From the NCBI GenBank assembly GCA_018238155.1, contig JABCTZ010000019.1:74975-138974 (forward strand): a stretch of DNA of 64,000 bases, read 5' to 3'. The stretch is from Candidatus Heimdallarchaeota archaeon (lineage in GTDB: Archaea > Asgardarchaeota > Heimdallarchaeia > JABLTI01). The notes beneath the pieces were generated by a model. It did no database searches. It saw nothing but the letters and a program-made list of their open reading frames with translations, and was not told where the DNA came from. This document shows, piece by piece, positions 37,218 through 46,513 of the stretch. The stretch's first letter is position 1. Each line of letters opens with the position of its first letter. Both the position numbers and the translations under genes were made by a program.

Positions 37218-37571
37218 CTAAAGTTTGACTTTTTGCAAACTCTCTAAACGAAGAGTCTGTTGACAGACAGGGCATTTTCCCTTTACTCTAAGCCAATCTG
37301 AAATATGTTTTTGATGAAACATTGATTCACACATAGGGCATTGTGTTGCATTTTGATTTCCTTTCAAGGAAAGCTTACAAATCATACAAACCGCTGGTTT
37401 TTTCTCTTCAAGAGTCCACCGACCAATATTATTTAAAGTGAAATTCAATGCTTTGCCTGTTATTTTCTTACCATTGGTTACAGTATTAGAATCTGCTTTT
37501 GAAGTAACAAAATCAATATGTTCTCCAAGCATTTTTTCTGAATTTCCACTAATCGTGTTCATATGTCTCAC
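37218..37571 (-). CDS. RING-type zinc-finger protein, candidate E3 ubiquitin ligase
   Basis: The 117 residues have a disordered N-terminus and a cross-brace finger: C62-x2-C65-x12-C78-x2-C81-x4-H86-x2-H89-x10-C100-x2-C103. The core reads CMIC, then MFHQKHISDWL, then CPVC. The three residues that contact E2 enzymes in eukaryotic RINGs are all present: Ile64 between the first cysteines (c-Cbl Ile383), Trp93 (c-Cbl Trp408) and Pro101 (c-Cbl Pro417). E3 activity is inferred from these. An Rpn11-like JAMM protein is encoded 11 kb away. The start may be the second Met (37562). Confidence 0.72.
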   Translation of the reverse strand: MRHMNTISGNSEKMLGEHIDFVTSKADSNTVTNGKKITGKALNFTLNNIGRWTLEEKKPAVCMICKLSLKGNQNATQCPMCESMFHQKHISDWLRVKGKCPVCQQTLRLESLQKVKL

Positions 37572-37830
37572 AACGAAGTGATTGCTTCATACAATCTATT
37601 TTTTATTATCTATGCAAATATTAAGTATACTTTGCTTAAAACCTTTTACAATTACCATTATTTGGTATTTCATTGAAAACATCTATTCTTCCTTTTTAAA
37701 GAGCGACTTTTTATCCGTATAATTTCTATACCTTTTTATTTGATGCCTAAACATTTCTTCTTAGTAAATAATAGTCTAGACACATAAGGTTTATTACTAT
37801 CTAACTTTATGATACTTTAATATAAAGTCA

Positions 37831-38199
37831 TTGTGGGATGTTATATCATTGAGTGGCAGGGACATACATATAAGCGACGATATCAGTAAATTGATACGAA
37901 AAAGCCTTGAGGAAACAGAAATTTCTAAGGATATGGTAGTATATAGTCAAAGAACGGCATTTGTTTATGGAGAAGAAGAGAACGCAAATAAACATATTCC
38001 TATTGAAGAATACCTTCTTGATATTCTTGAAAACAAAGGGCCAATCACGCGAGGAACTTTAGTTTCTTTAACAAATATCCCTCGAACAACTTTGTACGAT
38101 GTATTATCGAAAATGATCATGAAAGGACAAATTGAGAAAAAACCATTTAGAACAGACAAACGAGGACGTCCAAAAATTCTTTTTGCAATTAAAGAATAA
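37831..38199 (+). CDS. Winged-helix DNA-binding protein
   Basis: About 116-122 residues with a C-terminal winged helix: IPIEEYLLDILENKGPITRG, the recognition helix NIPRTTLYDVLSKMIMKG, and the wing RGRPKILFAI. It would be a small transcription regulator. Two TTG starts are possible, at 37831 and 37849. A TATA-like TTAATATAAA (37818-37827) places transcription start close to 37849, which would make that a leaderless start. The neighbouring helicase gene converges on it. Confidence 0.78.
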   Translation: MWDVISLSGRDIHISDDISKLIRKSLEETEISKDMVVYSQRTAFVYGEEENANKHIPIEEYLLDILENKGPITRGTLVSLTNIPRTTLYDVLSKMIMKGQIEKKPFRTDKRGRPKILFAIKE

Positions 38200-38246
38200 T
38201 AAAATGATTTATTTCAAATTTTGAAAAGGAAAATGGATAGTTGTCT

Positions 38247-41200
38247 TTAGAATTCTATTGAGTCAATTTCACTTAGAAATTCCTTTAAGATATTTTCAGA
38301 CACTCCATCTACTTCTATTTTTTTCATTTTCTCCTCTTGGAGAGCTAATTCTTCGAGTTTTTTACGCTCTTGTACTGCTTCAGAATTTGAATCTACACTT
38401 TCACTTTTCACGTTTTCTTCTACTAGTGATAGAACCCAATTATCAAGTAAATCTTCATCTAATCCTTGTAAAAGATTTTTTAAAGTAGATTTTACTTCTG
38501 CAGGGGTATCTTTTGTAGGATCTTTTGAGTAAACAAGTGGGGCAATGTATTTACCTCGACGTCGTTTAGCACCTGGCACAGGTAAAATTGGTTCTTCTCT
38601 ATGCTTCTTTGCTATTGCTGCTTTTCTGTGCCAAGTACCATCTTTTTTATTAAATTCGACTTGTTTTGTTGAACCTGATGCTTTTACCATCTCGAAAATA
38701 TGTGCAACTTTATTTTTTGAGAGCATCAAATAAATGATCAATTTCATACGCTCATTAGAAGAGAGTTTATCCAATGATCCCTCATTTACCTTTGCTTTTA
38801 GAACAGCTTTTTCTTCGGAAAGTAGTTTAGATTCATCAATGGAAATATCAAGTAAATCAATCATTTCTGCTGTTAATTCTTTTTTAGGAGCAAATTCTTT
38901 CTGAATCTTCTGAAAATTTCGTTGCATTTCAAGTGGTAATTTTTCAATGATTTGATTAGATGTTCCCGCTTTTCCGAGTAACACTGCTATTGTTTTATAA
39001 CAGTCTATTGTCCAGCTTTCTAATGCTCTCATAGCTCGTCCACGTAATTGTTGCCACGCTGTAACATCTCGAGTTGCGGTAGCATCAATAAGAATATCTG
39101 GTGTTCGCACATCCCATCCAGTTCTAGCCCATGCGGAAACAAATATTAATTGAATTGGTAGCTCTTCTGAATCCAAAAAATCAGATACTAGGTCGTAAAT
39201 TAATTGTTTTTGCCTTCCAGAAGGCATTTTCAAATAATAATAATCTACTAAATCACCAGTTGCAGTTTGTAAGACACCTTTATTTGCAAATTCAATTTTT
39301 CGTGCAATAATTCCATAATCGTAAAGTTTGAGAACAATATTGTCAATACGAATAGAGGGGTTTGCAATACGATCCTTTAACAGCTTTATAGAAAGATTTA
39401 GTGCGTCATCCATAACAGTCATTTCATCAATGAAATCCCCTAAAGGTTCAAACACCTTATTTGCAAACTCCGAAAATCTGGCTCGATATACTTTTCTTAA
39501 TGATTTGGCATAGGTGCTCATCAATTCTTTGAATGTTAAATACATGAAATTACTTAATTGTTCTTGGAACGGCAGTTCAAAAATCAATTCCATGAAAATT
39601 CGTTCAGTTAATTTATCAACTATAACTTCATTTCGTACGAACTCAGCCATCATTATGTGTAACGGTTTTTCAAGTTCCGGATTAAAACTAATATACATTT
39701 CAGAAGATTGTACAGCAATTGGATTATACTTTAATATATTGGTACTCAAACTTTGAGCAAAGCTACCTCCAACACCAGAAAACCCTGGAGAACCTATACC
39801 CGTATCATCTTCAACCTTGATAGTTCGTCCTGTATCAAATATAACTACTCCTTTCACATCTCTGATTTCTTCTTCTGCATTGATAATTGATTGGAATGTT
39901 CCCACACGTCCCTCGCCTATTTTTGTTCTAGCCCAGGTGTCTAATGTTTTGTATATTCCGACCATAGTTGAACACATAATCTTTCTAACTTTCTTTGATG
40001 TTTCCTTTCTATCTTTACTTTCTTTGCGAATATCGTAGAATGTTTTTCGTTTAGGCATTCGTTTCCCATATTTTTCACTTTTTATCATTTTTTGAAGGCT
40101 GGGGATACGAATTAATTGTTCAAGTCGCATTACTAATTGTTCTGTCTCTTCAACGATTTCTCGTGCCGCATTGGCGTGTTGAGAATTATAAGCTAATGAA
40201 ATATCTGACCAGCTATTGTAGATTTGTACAGTCTGTACTAGATTCGTATCAATAAGTGATAGAGGTCTTTTTTCTCTATTTGGTGACCAGTCAAGGAATT
40301 TAGATTTTAATTTTTCATTAACCATATCTCTTCGATAACTTTGATACATACCAAGTAATTCTTTACAAATGAATAAACGGTCATTCATGGGAATCTTTTG
40401 GAATTCCCTTCGAAGGTTATTATCTCCAAAATAATTCCATAATTGCTTCATATTCATTTTAAGCTCGTTATGCAATTCTCTGATAGCCTTTTCTCGTCCT
40501 GAATAAGCAAAAGTGACTCCTAATTCTGCTATAGGTGCAACAAATCCATGCATAACTAATTCTTTTTCTGGGACAATGTAAATGAGTTTCAATTTTAACT
40601 TCTTGAAATCTTTTTCATAAGCTTTAGCTGTACCAGAAAAACCAATGAGGTTCTCTATATGAGCTCCTTTAAAGATCTTAACTAATCGTTTAGCAACTTC
40701 GTTAGTTGCACTTCCTTCTTGTTCAACGATTTTGTGGGCTTCATCGAAAATAACATGCCTAATACCTAACCAATTAATTAATTGTCTAAGTTCTTTTTCT
40801 TTCTTAGTTTTTGCTCCTAATACTTGAGCGAGAGAAGTATAAGTAAGAATTATTATTGGTGGAATTTCTCTTGTCTTTTGAATGAAATTTTCAAGCTGGG
40901 TAATCGTTCCAGAAAATACAAAACTTGGTGAAATCTGTAATCCAATTTCATTGAAGCAAATTGAATCTACCCATTGGGATTGATAATTTTGTGTTGGAAC
41001 CAGTACTAAGATTGATTCATTGAAACGTAACTTGCGGGTCCAATCTTGGATACACATCATTCCCATTAGTGTTTTACCTGAACCTGTTGGGGAGTCAATA
41101 ATATTGCCATTATACTTTTCTCCTTTAAACATATAATAGGCTTCTAATTGGTATGGTCGAGGAATTGGAGAATTAATTATGTCTTGATGTGGAATTTTGA

Positions 41201-42476
41201 GAATATCTATTTTTGGTTTTTTCACCTTTGTTGTTTTTGCTACTTTTTCCTTTCTTTCAACAACATCTCCTGTTGTAGTTTCCTCGCTTTTATTTTGTAA
41301 TTCCTTCACCTTTAAGCGTTTAGCGATGAGGGATTTTTGTTCATTAAGATTAACTTCCTTTGGTCTTGCTTCTTCCCTTCCAATTCTTTCACGAAGAATA
41401 CCGATAGAAATAGTCGTCATATCAAGCTCAAAATGCAAATCATCAAGTAAGATTTTTTGAAGTTCATCAAGTTTACCATAAACATCCTCAATTCGATAAA
41501 ACCCATTTTCCTGCAATCCCTTGTATATTTCAGGTGGGAATAAAGCAGAAAGCTCTTCCCGACCAATATCTTCTCGACGATACATCTTCACATCGGGAGC
41601 AAAAGTATACTCGAATATTATATCTGGTATTGCTGCAGTTATTTCTGCTGGAATATAAGGAAGTGGAGGTGGAGCTAAATCAATCACCCTTTCTATTTTT
41701 TTGATGAATTCTTCTTCAACAAGAGTTTCAAGATAGAATTGGATAGATTCTGCCTTTAGTAATTCTAAAACGAATTTTTCCTCACCTTGTTGAACTTCCC
41801 TCAGAATTTCTTTGATGCTCAATGGAATACTGCTTTTCTCAAGTATTTCAACAAGAACATCTTTTACGTATTCTTTTCGCATTTCCATATCAATTGTTTG
41901 TGGTTTTGGGATAACTTTTGAATTCATTCGATGCATTTCGATTAAAACATCGTACAACATTCGAATATTTAGTAACATTACTCTTCCACGGAGCATATCA
42001 TTTTGAGCGAGTGCATCACGATATGCCTCCACAGAACGCATATACATTTTGTTTGTTCGCCAAAAATATTTTAACTGCTGCTCTTCAGCATTTTCTTTTA
42101 AAACTCTGCTAAATTTCTCTTGTACAGTTGTACAATAACCTGTTGCATTCCAGAAATCATCTGCCCCTAGTACTTTGAAAATATCTTCCTCAGAAGTAAC
42201 TTGATTAAGCATATCATCTACACTTTTGGTAGCTTCTTTGGTCTTCTTAAGTTCAATTACCTGTCTCTCGAGATCTTTTTCTTCATCGAAGAGTGGTTGG
42301 TCTTCCTCTACAACTGCAAAAATATCTGGGCTATATTCTTCCATATAGACGTTTTCATCTGTGACTTTATCATCTTCTGTTGTAATAATATCTTCAATTG
42401 GCGTATCAGGTTCAATCTCTTCTTTTTTGAAGACCCTTTTTATCCATCCGAAAAATCTCTTAAACATGTTTTGCAC
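38247..42476 (-). CDS. Very large DEAH-type SF2 helicase
   Basis: A 1409-residue ATPase. It starts with a basic amphipathic segment (MFKRFFGWIKRVFKKEE) that could touch membrane, and then has about 430 residues without known motifs. The helicase lobes follow: Walker A SPTGSGKT near residue 465, DEAH near 576, motif III GFSGTA near 610, and the late motif WQQLRGRAMR near 1145, preceded by VSAWARTGWDVRTPD. Some 400 residues are inserted between the lobes. The motifs resemble restriction-type and other nucleic-acid translocases, but no nuclease is evident. It is the last gene of a five-gene minus-strand run starting with an actin-like gene. Confidence 0.8.
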   Translation of the reverse strand: MQNMFKRFFGWIKRVFKKEEIEPDTPIEDIITTEDDKVTDENVYMEEYSPDIFAVVEEDQPLFDEEKDLERQVIELKKTKEATKSVDDMLNQVTSEEDIFKVLGADDFWNATGYCTTVQEKFSRVLKENAEEQQLKYFWRTNKMYMRSVEAYRDALAQNDMLRGRVMLLNIRMLYDVLIEMHRMNSKVIPKPQTIDMEMRKEYVKDVLVEILEKSSIPLSIKEILREVQQGEEKFVLELLKAESIQFYLETLVEEEFIKKIERVIDLAPPPLPYIPAEITAAIPDIIFEYTFAPDVKMYRREDIGREELSALFPPEIYKGLQENGFYRIEDVYGKLDELQKILLDDLHFELDMTTISIGILRERIGREEARPKEVNLNEQKSLIAKRLKVKELQNKSEETTTGDVVERKEKVAKTTKVKKPKIDILKIPHQDIINSPIPRPYQLEAYYMFKGEKYNGNIIDSPTGSGKTLMGMMCIQDWTRKLRFNESILVLVPTQNYQSQWVDSICFNEIGLQISPSFVFSGTITQLENFIQKTREIPPIIILTYTSLAQVLGAKTKKEKELRQLINWLGIRHVIFDEAHKIVEQEGSATNEVAKRLVKIFKGAHIENLIGFSGTAKAYEKDFKKLKLKLIYIVPEKELVMHGFVAPIAELGVTFAYSGREKAIRELHNELKMNMKQLWNYFGDNNLRREFQKIPMNDRLFICKELLGMYQSYRRDMVNEKLKSKFLDWSPNREKRPLSLIDTNLVQTVQIYNSWSDISLAYNSQHANAAREIVEETEQLVMRLEQLIRIPSLQKMIKSEKYGKRMPKRKTFYDIRKESKDRKETSKKVRKIMCSTMVGIYKTLDTWARTKIGEGRVGTFQSIINAEEEIRDVKGVVIFDTGRTIKVEDDTGIGSPGFSGVGGSFAQSLSTNILKYNPIAVQSSEMYISFNPELEKPLHIMMAEFVRNEVIVDKLTERIFMELIFELPFQEQLSNFMYLTFKELMSTYAKSLRKVYRARFSEFANKVFEPLGDFIDEMTVMDDALNLSIKLLKDRIANPSIRIDNIVLKLYDYGIIARKIEFANKGVLQTATGDLVDYYYLKMPSGRQKQLIYDLVSDFLDSEELPIQLIFVSAWARTGWDVRTPDILIDATATRDVTAWQQLRGRAMRALESWTIDCYKTIAVLLGKAGTSNQIIEKLPLEMQRNFQKIQKEFAPKKELTAEMIDLLDISIDESKLLSEEKAVLKAKVNEGSLDKLSSNERMKLIIYLMLSKNKVAHIFEMVKASGSTKQVEFNKKDGTWHRKAAIAKKHREEPILPVPGAKRRRGKYIAPLVYSKDPTKDTPAEVKSTLKNLLQGLDEDLLDNWVLSLVEENVKSESVDSNSEAVQERKKLEELALQEEKMKKIEVDGVSENILKEFLSEIDSIEF

Positions 42477-42623
42477 AGTCCTAGCTACGCGAGACTATTT
42501 TATGATATTCTCTTCATTTTTTACTTTATTTATCAACTAAAATAGAGTAGTTGATGTTAAATGATAGTAATAACTACCTCATCTTCAAAATCTTAAAATG
42601 TTGAAGTGGTTTTTTAATATATC

Positions 42624-43361
42624 CTATTGGATATGAAATTGTTTTTTGATTACTTCTTTTACTATCGATTCCAATGATTTCATTAGTGGATTAAAGGAGC
42701 TTGGTCTATATTTTCGTTTAAAATGCCCGTTGGTATCTAAAAGGATGTCTCGAGGAGTGTTCCGCAAAATCTGCTGTAAGTCACTTTTTGCTTGTTGGCA
42801 AGAACCATTAAAGATATGATCTTTCAAATTTGGGAACAAATCACTAACTCCTGCACTCTCAAAGAGTTGCTGTATGTGTCGTTGGGATATTTTTCTGCCC
42901 CAAGGTAAATCTTGTTTATTAACGAAAACGGTAAATGGTATTTTCTTATTAATGATATCCTCACCCTTCAATTCTTTTAATTCTCTAAGTGACCAAATGT
43001 TTTCTTCCCAATTATCTAAATCAGCATCTATGACTATTACTAATCCATGAATGCCTTGTAAAACAACTTTTCTAGTTTCTCGTAATCTTCTTTGTCCTGC
43101 AGTTGTAAAAACATGGATTTTGAAAAGATATTCATCAGTTTCTGGTTTCGCACCAAATCCAAAAACTGCCTGATCAAAGAATACAGTTCTACCGGTTTGC
43201 TGGTCTGCAACAGTAACAAAATCGAATACTCCTTTGGGATTCTCTAAAGATTTCATAACCTTAACAGCTGTTATTGTAAATGTTTTTCCAGACATTGTCG
43301 GACCCCAATAACAGATTTTTAAGGATCTTATTGTTCGATATTTATGTATTAGCACAATCAA
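42624..43361 (-). CDS. MglA-like small GTPase
   Basis: The 245 residues carry a P-loop GPTMSGKT at 20-27 and a G3 reading TTAGQ at 86-90. In the G3, Thr replaces the usual Asp, as in the MglA family. G4 is NKQD at 148-151. MglA-type GTPases set polarity in bacteria and recur in archaea. The C-terminal 70 residues are an extra helical extension. A TTG (43361) or GTG (43355) is the start, after a GAGGT-type ribosome-binding site. It lies between the zinc-ribbon protein and the giant helicase. Confidence 0.85.
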   Translation of the reverse strand: MIVLIHKYRTIRSLKICYWGPTMSGKTFTITAVKVMKSLENPKGVFDFVTVADQQTGRTVFFDQAVFGFGAKPETDEYLFKIHVFTTAGQRRLRETRKVVLQGIHGLVIVIDADLDNWEENIWSLRELKELKGEDIINKKIPFTVFVNKQDLPWGRKISQRHIQQLFESAGVSDLFPNLKDHIFNGSCQQAKSDLQQILRNTPRDILLDTNGHFKRKYRPSSFNPLMKSLESIVKEVIKKQFHIQ

Positions 43362-43452
43362 ACCTCAAGTTAGTTTTTTTTCGCTATTTGTATTAATTAA
43401 AGATACTTTTTGCATACAAAAAATGTTTTGATTTGACATTTTCCATTTGTTA

Positions 43453-44571
43453 TTATTCTATAGGAATTATTGCTTCCCCACACTTGGAGCATTTATCTGC
43501 CCAAGGAATTCTTGCATTGCATTGTGAACATATCCGTAAGATTTCAGTAGATTTGCTGGTTGGAGTAAGGATGGGTTCTGGAATAGGATATATCATAAGT
43601 GGTTGTGGGTCAGGTATCTTATCAATTTCAATTTCTTTCTCATCAATAGTACCTTTAATTCTGTCAATATATGGATTAACTAAATCTAATCTTTTGTTAG
43701 CGGCTTCTAATAATTCGGTATTATTTTCAGAAAGTTTTGCTGCGTTTTCAAAATAACTTCTAGCTTTCAGTAAATACATATAGGCTTTATCTGATTCACT
43801 TCGATTTGAAAGTCCGACTGCAATATAGAAACAAGACATTCCCAATTCAGTAGAAGCCAGTATTTTCACTCGATTGTCAGATTCTTCTGGAAGGTCAAAA
43901 TTCATCATAGCAAATTTATAAGAAGCTGCACCCGCGAAAAGCTTCGATGCTTTGTCAAAATCACCTTGTTTACGAGCTAAAAATGCTTCTGATTTTGTAA
44001 TTTCTGCTTCAATTTCCAGTTTCCTTAACAAAAGCATTTGGTAGAACGGTTTTGCATAATGATTTTCTTGATCTGGTGATAATTTTTCAATAAATTCTAT
44101 AGCGCTTAGTAGTGCTGCTAATGATGAGATATGATAATATCTATACTGTAAACTAGTTTGAACATTTGATATGGCTCTTGATTGATAGACTGCAGATACA
44201 AGATAAAGTAGAATGGCTATTTCATAATTCTCTTCTACAACTCTACCAAGATATCCATCATCTAAAGAAATCCAGCGAGTTTTTAGGCCTATAGCTTCAA
44301 ATTTTGTTTTTCCAAAGCTATTAGCAAATATATTTGAGATTGTTTGCAATGCTTTTATTTGACTTGATGAATTTTTAGATGGAAAAATTTGTTCTACATA
44401 TTCTGGAAGGGTTGCTTTTAATTCAGAAATAATTTTCACTGTCTTTTGATTTGCACTCGTTTCATCAATAGTTTCAATGAGTTTCAGAAAACCTATCAAG
44501 AAATCTTTCTCTTCTTCAAGATATATGGAAATCAATTTTGGGTCAAAGGGAATTTTATAAAGGGCTTTCAT
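43453..44571 (-). CDS. Helical-repeat protein with C-terminal zinc ribbon
   Basis: The 372 residues are mainly alpha-helical with TPR-like pairs (AEAFLARKQGDFDKASKLFAGA-like segment near 200, AYMYLLKARSYFENAAKL near 265). A Pro-rich linker and a zinc ribbon follow (CSQCNARIPWADKCSKCGEA, residues 352-369). It starts 23 bases after the ribbon-helix-helix gene, so it is likely the third gene of that operon. It may be an adaptor linking the actin-like or GTPase protein to another partner. No known family is recognised. Confidence 0.65.
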   Translation of the reverse strand: MKALYKIPFDPKLISIYLEEEKDFLIGFLKLIETIDETSANQKTVKIISELKATLPEYVEQIFPSKNSSSQIKALQTISNIFANSFGKTKFEAIGLKTRWISLDDGYLGRVVEENYEIAILLYLVSAVYQSRAISNVQTSLQYRYYHISSLAALLSAIEFIEKLSPDQENHYAKPFYQMLLLRKLEIEAEITKSEAFLARKQGDFDKASKLFAGAASYKFAMMNFDLPEESDNRVKILASTELGMSCFYIAVGLSNRSESDKAYMYLLKARSYFENAAKLSENNTELLEAANKRLDLVNPYIDRIKGTIDEKEIEIDKIPDPQPLMIYPIPEPILTPTSKSTEILRICSQCNARIPWADKCSKCGEAIIPIE

Positions 44572-44594
44572 TTGTTAATCACTTCTTTCCAATA

Positions 44595-45284
44595 TTATTC
44601 AACTATGATGATTGCCCCAATTGCATCATCTAAGGATGGCCTATCAGGCATCATTTCTTTCTTGGTTTTTTCATTTGTTTCTACTTTCTTTAATTGAGGA
44701 GGACCACCGCGAGCTGGTCTATCTACGCTAGGAGCTGGTCTTGATCTTGTTGTTGCAGCAGTTGTAGTACCTGAGGTTGGATGTGTTGCTGGTTGGCCAT
44801 CCCTCAAGTCTGTCATGACTTTGGTCATTACTTCAGCAAATTGACCAAAAACAGCTTGTAATGATTCTGAATCTTTCGATTCTTCTGAACTACCTGTATT
44901 TAAGCCATAAATTCCACGTTCGATTCTCATTTTCAATCTAATAGAATCGCGAACCCATTCAGCTCTTCCTCTGGTGGCAACATTTTCATTAATATATTCA
45001 ATAATGTCCATGTGTTTAGCTGGACTAAGAGTAACAACAATATTCATTGTTTCAGAACTAATTGTTTCTGTTTTGTCACCTTTCAATGAAATGCTACGTT
45101 TTATAGTTGAGATTAGAGTTCTTCTTTTGCCTTTATTCAAATCTCGACTAACTTCTTTTGATTCTTCTTTCCACTTCTGTGGAATTGTCTTCTTCGACTT
45201 TTTACTTGAAGTACTCTTCTTCTTCTTTTTTTTATCTTTGGAAGTTTTGGATGTTGGTTTTTTAGAGCTCATTGAATCCATCAT
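44595..45284 (-). CDS. Ribbon-helix-helix protein, candidate ParR-like adaptor
   Basis: The 229 residues comprise a very Lys/Ser-rich N-terminus (1-55), a ribbon-helix-helix-like unit at about 80-122, a Thr/Pro/Arg-rich linker, and a short conserved-looking tail DRPSLDDAIGAIIIVE (214-229). In the unit a strand (MNIVVTLS) is followed by helix A (AKHMDIIEYINEN) and helix B (RAEWVRDSIRLKMRIE). The gene overlaps the actin-like gene by 23 bases. This is the order of plasmid parM-parR, where ParR binds centromere DNA through its RHH and the filament end through its C-terminus. The RHH call is by pattern. Confidence 0.6.
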   Translation of the reverse strand: MMDSMSSKKPTSKTSKDKKKKKKSTSSKKSKKTIPQKWKEESKEVSRDLNKGKRRTLISTIKRSISLKGDKTETISSETMNIVVTLSPAKHMDIIEYINENVATRGRAEWVRDSIRLKMRIERGIYGLNTGSSEESKDSESLQAVFGQFAEVMTKVMTDLRDGQPATHPTSGTTTAATTRSRPAPSVDRPARGGPPQLKKVETNEKTKKEMMPDRPSLDDAIGAIIIVE

Positions 45285-46335
45285 CTCCTAATCTATTCAC
45301 AAAAGTTCTTGCGAACATTTCAAATCCCATAGCATTAGACATTACGGGATCCTCTGGCATTGCAAGCATTTCTGGGTGATCAGCTAAACCTGCTTGTTCA
45401 AATCCTGCTCTTAATCGGTCACCAAAAATATGCATACCTCCTCCACAAAGGATGACTTTTTCTATAATTGCATCAGGTGGCAAAGTGCCTATTAATCGGT
45501 TTACTTCATCCAAAATGACATCTGAAATAATTTCTATATGATATTCTTTCATACTTGCAATATCCCATTTTTCTCCTTGAATTGTAAGAATGTCTTTTTG
45601 CTGAGAAAGAGATGTCATAAGATCAAAAGGGCGAATTATTTTACCCGTTTGATTTTGCAATTCTTGGGCAATTCTATGTGTTAGAGTGTCGGTTGCTTCT
45701 TCTAAGCTCCCCGAAGCTTGACGCATAATTCTTCCTTCGTACAAGGTTAAGATGTCTGTTGAACCATGTCCAACATCGATAACAATAGCATCTACCGCTC
45801 GCGCCTCCCCTTCAGTTTTAAGGGTGTGATAATACGTTCCAAAAGGCTCTGGCATTACTATGCAATTTTTTATTGTTAATTTCCGGTGAAATTTTTCACC
45901 AGTAGCTTCATTTTCAATTTTAAGATCTAAATCTCCTTTCAACCCTTTAGCAAGTTTAGTCATTTCCTTTTTAGAAGAAGCTACAGGTACACCTGTTGCC
46001 ATAATAATTTGATCGTGATCTTTTTTAGTAATTAAAGCAAGAACCGCTTTTATTGCTAAGATAGCATCTTCAATACTTTTTACTTTCCCTTCGCTAGCTA
46101 TTGCTCGTTTTATTTCGCTCTGTAATCTTGCAAGTTCACCAACATAAAGACTCTTTTCTCCATCAGAAATAACTAAATTTTTCTCTAAAGATTTATCGCC
46201 ACTAAATCCACTCCAACCTTGTAATGGAGTGCCAACTATAGAAGGAATCTTCTTTAGGTTATCGGCACAAGAGAGTTTTATTGTTGATGTTCCTAAATCG
46301 ATACCAATTGCTCGATATGTGGGTCTTAAAGACAT
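45262..46335 (-). CDS. Actin-like ATPase of the ParM/Ta0583 type
   Basis: The 357 residues have the actin-fold motifs: phosphate-1 GIDLGTSTIK (11-20), phosphate-2 VIDVGHGSTDIL (186-197) and adenosine-binding ILCGGGMHIFGDRL (296-309). The end, PVMSNAMGFEMF, and the overall order resemble Thermoplasma Ta0583 and plasmid ParM rather than eukaryote-like Asgard actins. It is therefore probably a filament-forming ATPase used for segregation or cell shape. It leads a tight operon with an overlapping RHH gene. The long gap upstream (46336-46597) is shared with a divergent small gene. Confidence 0.85.
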   Translation of the reverse strand: MSLRPTYRAIGIDLGTSTIKLSCADNLKKIPSIVGTPLQGWSGFSGDKSLEKNLVISDGEKSLYVGELARLQSEIKRAIASEGKVKSIEDAILAIKAVLALITKKDHDQIIMATGVPVASSKKEMTKLAKGLKGDLDLKIENEATGEKFHRKLTIKNCIVMPEPFGTYYHTLKTEGEARAVDAIVIDVGHGSTDILTLYEGRIMRQASGSLEEATDTLTHRIAQELQNQTGKIIRPFDLMTSLSQQKDILTIQGEKWDIASMKEYHIEIISDVILDEVNRLIGTLPPDAIIEKVILCGGGMHIFGDRLRAGFEQAGLADHPEMLAMPEDPVMSNAMGFEMFARTFVNRLGDDGFNEL

Positions 46336-46492
46336 TGTGTATTTACTTCCCCCTAAGGGTTGAATTTTGTATTATATTATTAACTAGATTTTAATACACT
46401 TAAAACCTATTGAATTATTCATACATAATAGTAAAAAGTGTTGCCATTTTAGCATATAATTTCACTATGAAATAGACTTCTGTGGAACAACT

Positions 46493-46513
46493 TTTAATAT
46501 TCATTTAATATTC
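46493..46513. repeat. Tandem 10-mer TTTAATATTC x2
   Basis: TTTAATATTC occurs at 46493-46502 and 46504-46513, one helical turn apart, in the divergent gap between the actin-like gene and the gene at 46598. It could be a binding site for the RHH protein or simply a promoter element. Only two copies are present. Confidence 0.4.

Noticed and set aside
38247..42476. Type I or III restriction enzyme subunit
   Set aside because: No nuclease motif and no methylase or specificity gene nearby.
45262..46335. Eukaryote-like Asgard actin (lokiactin)
   Set aside because: Motif spacing and C-terminal SNAMGF segment fit ParM/Ta0583-type proteins better.
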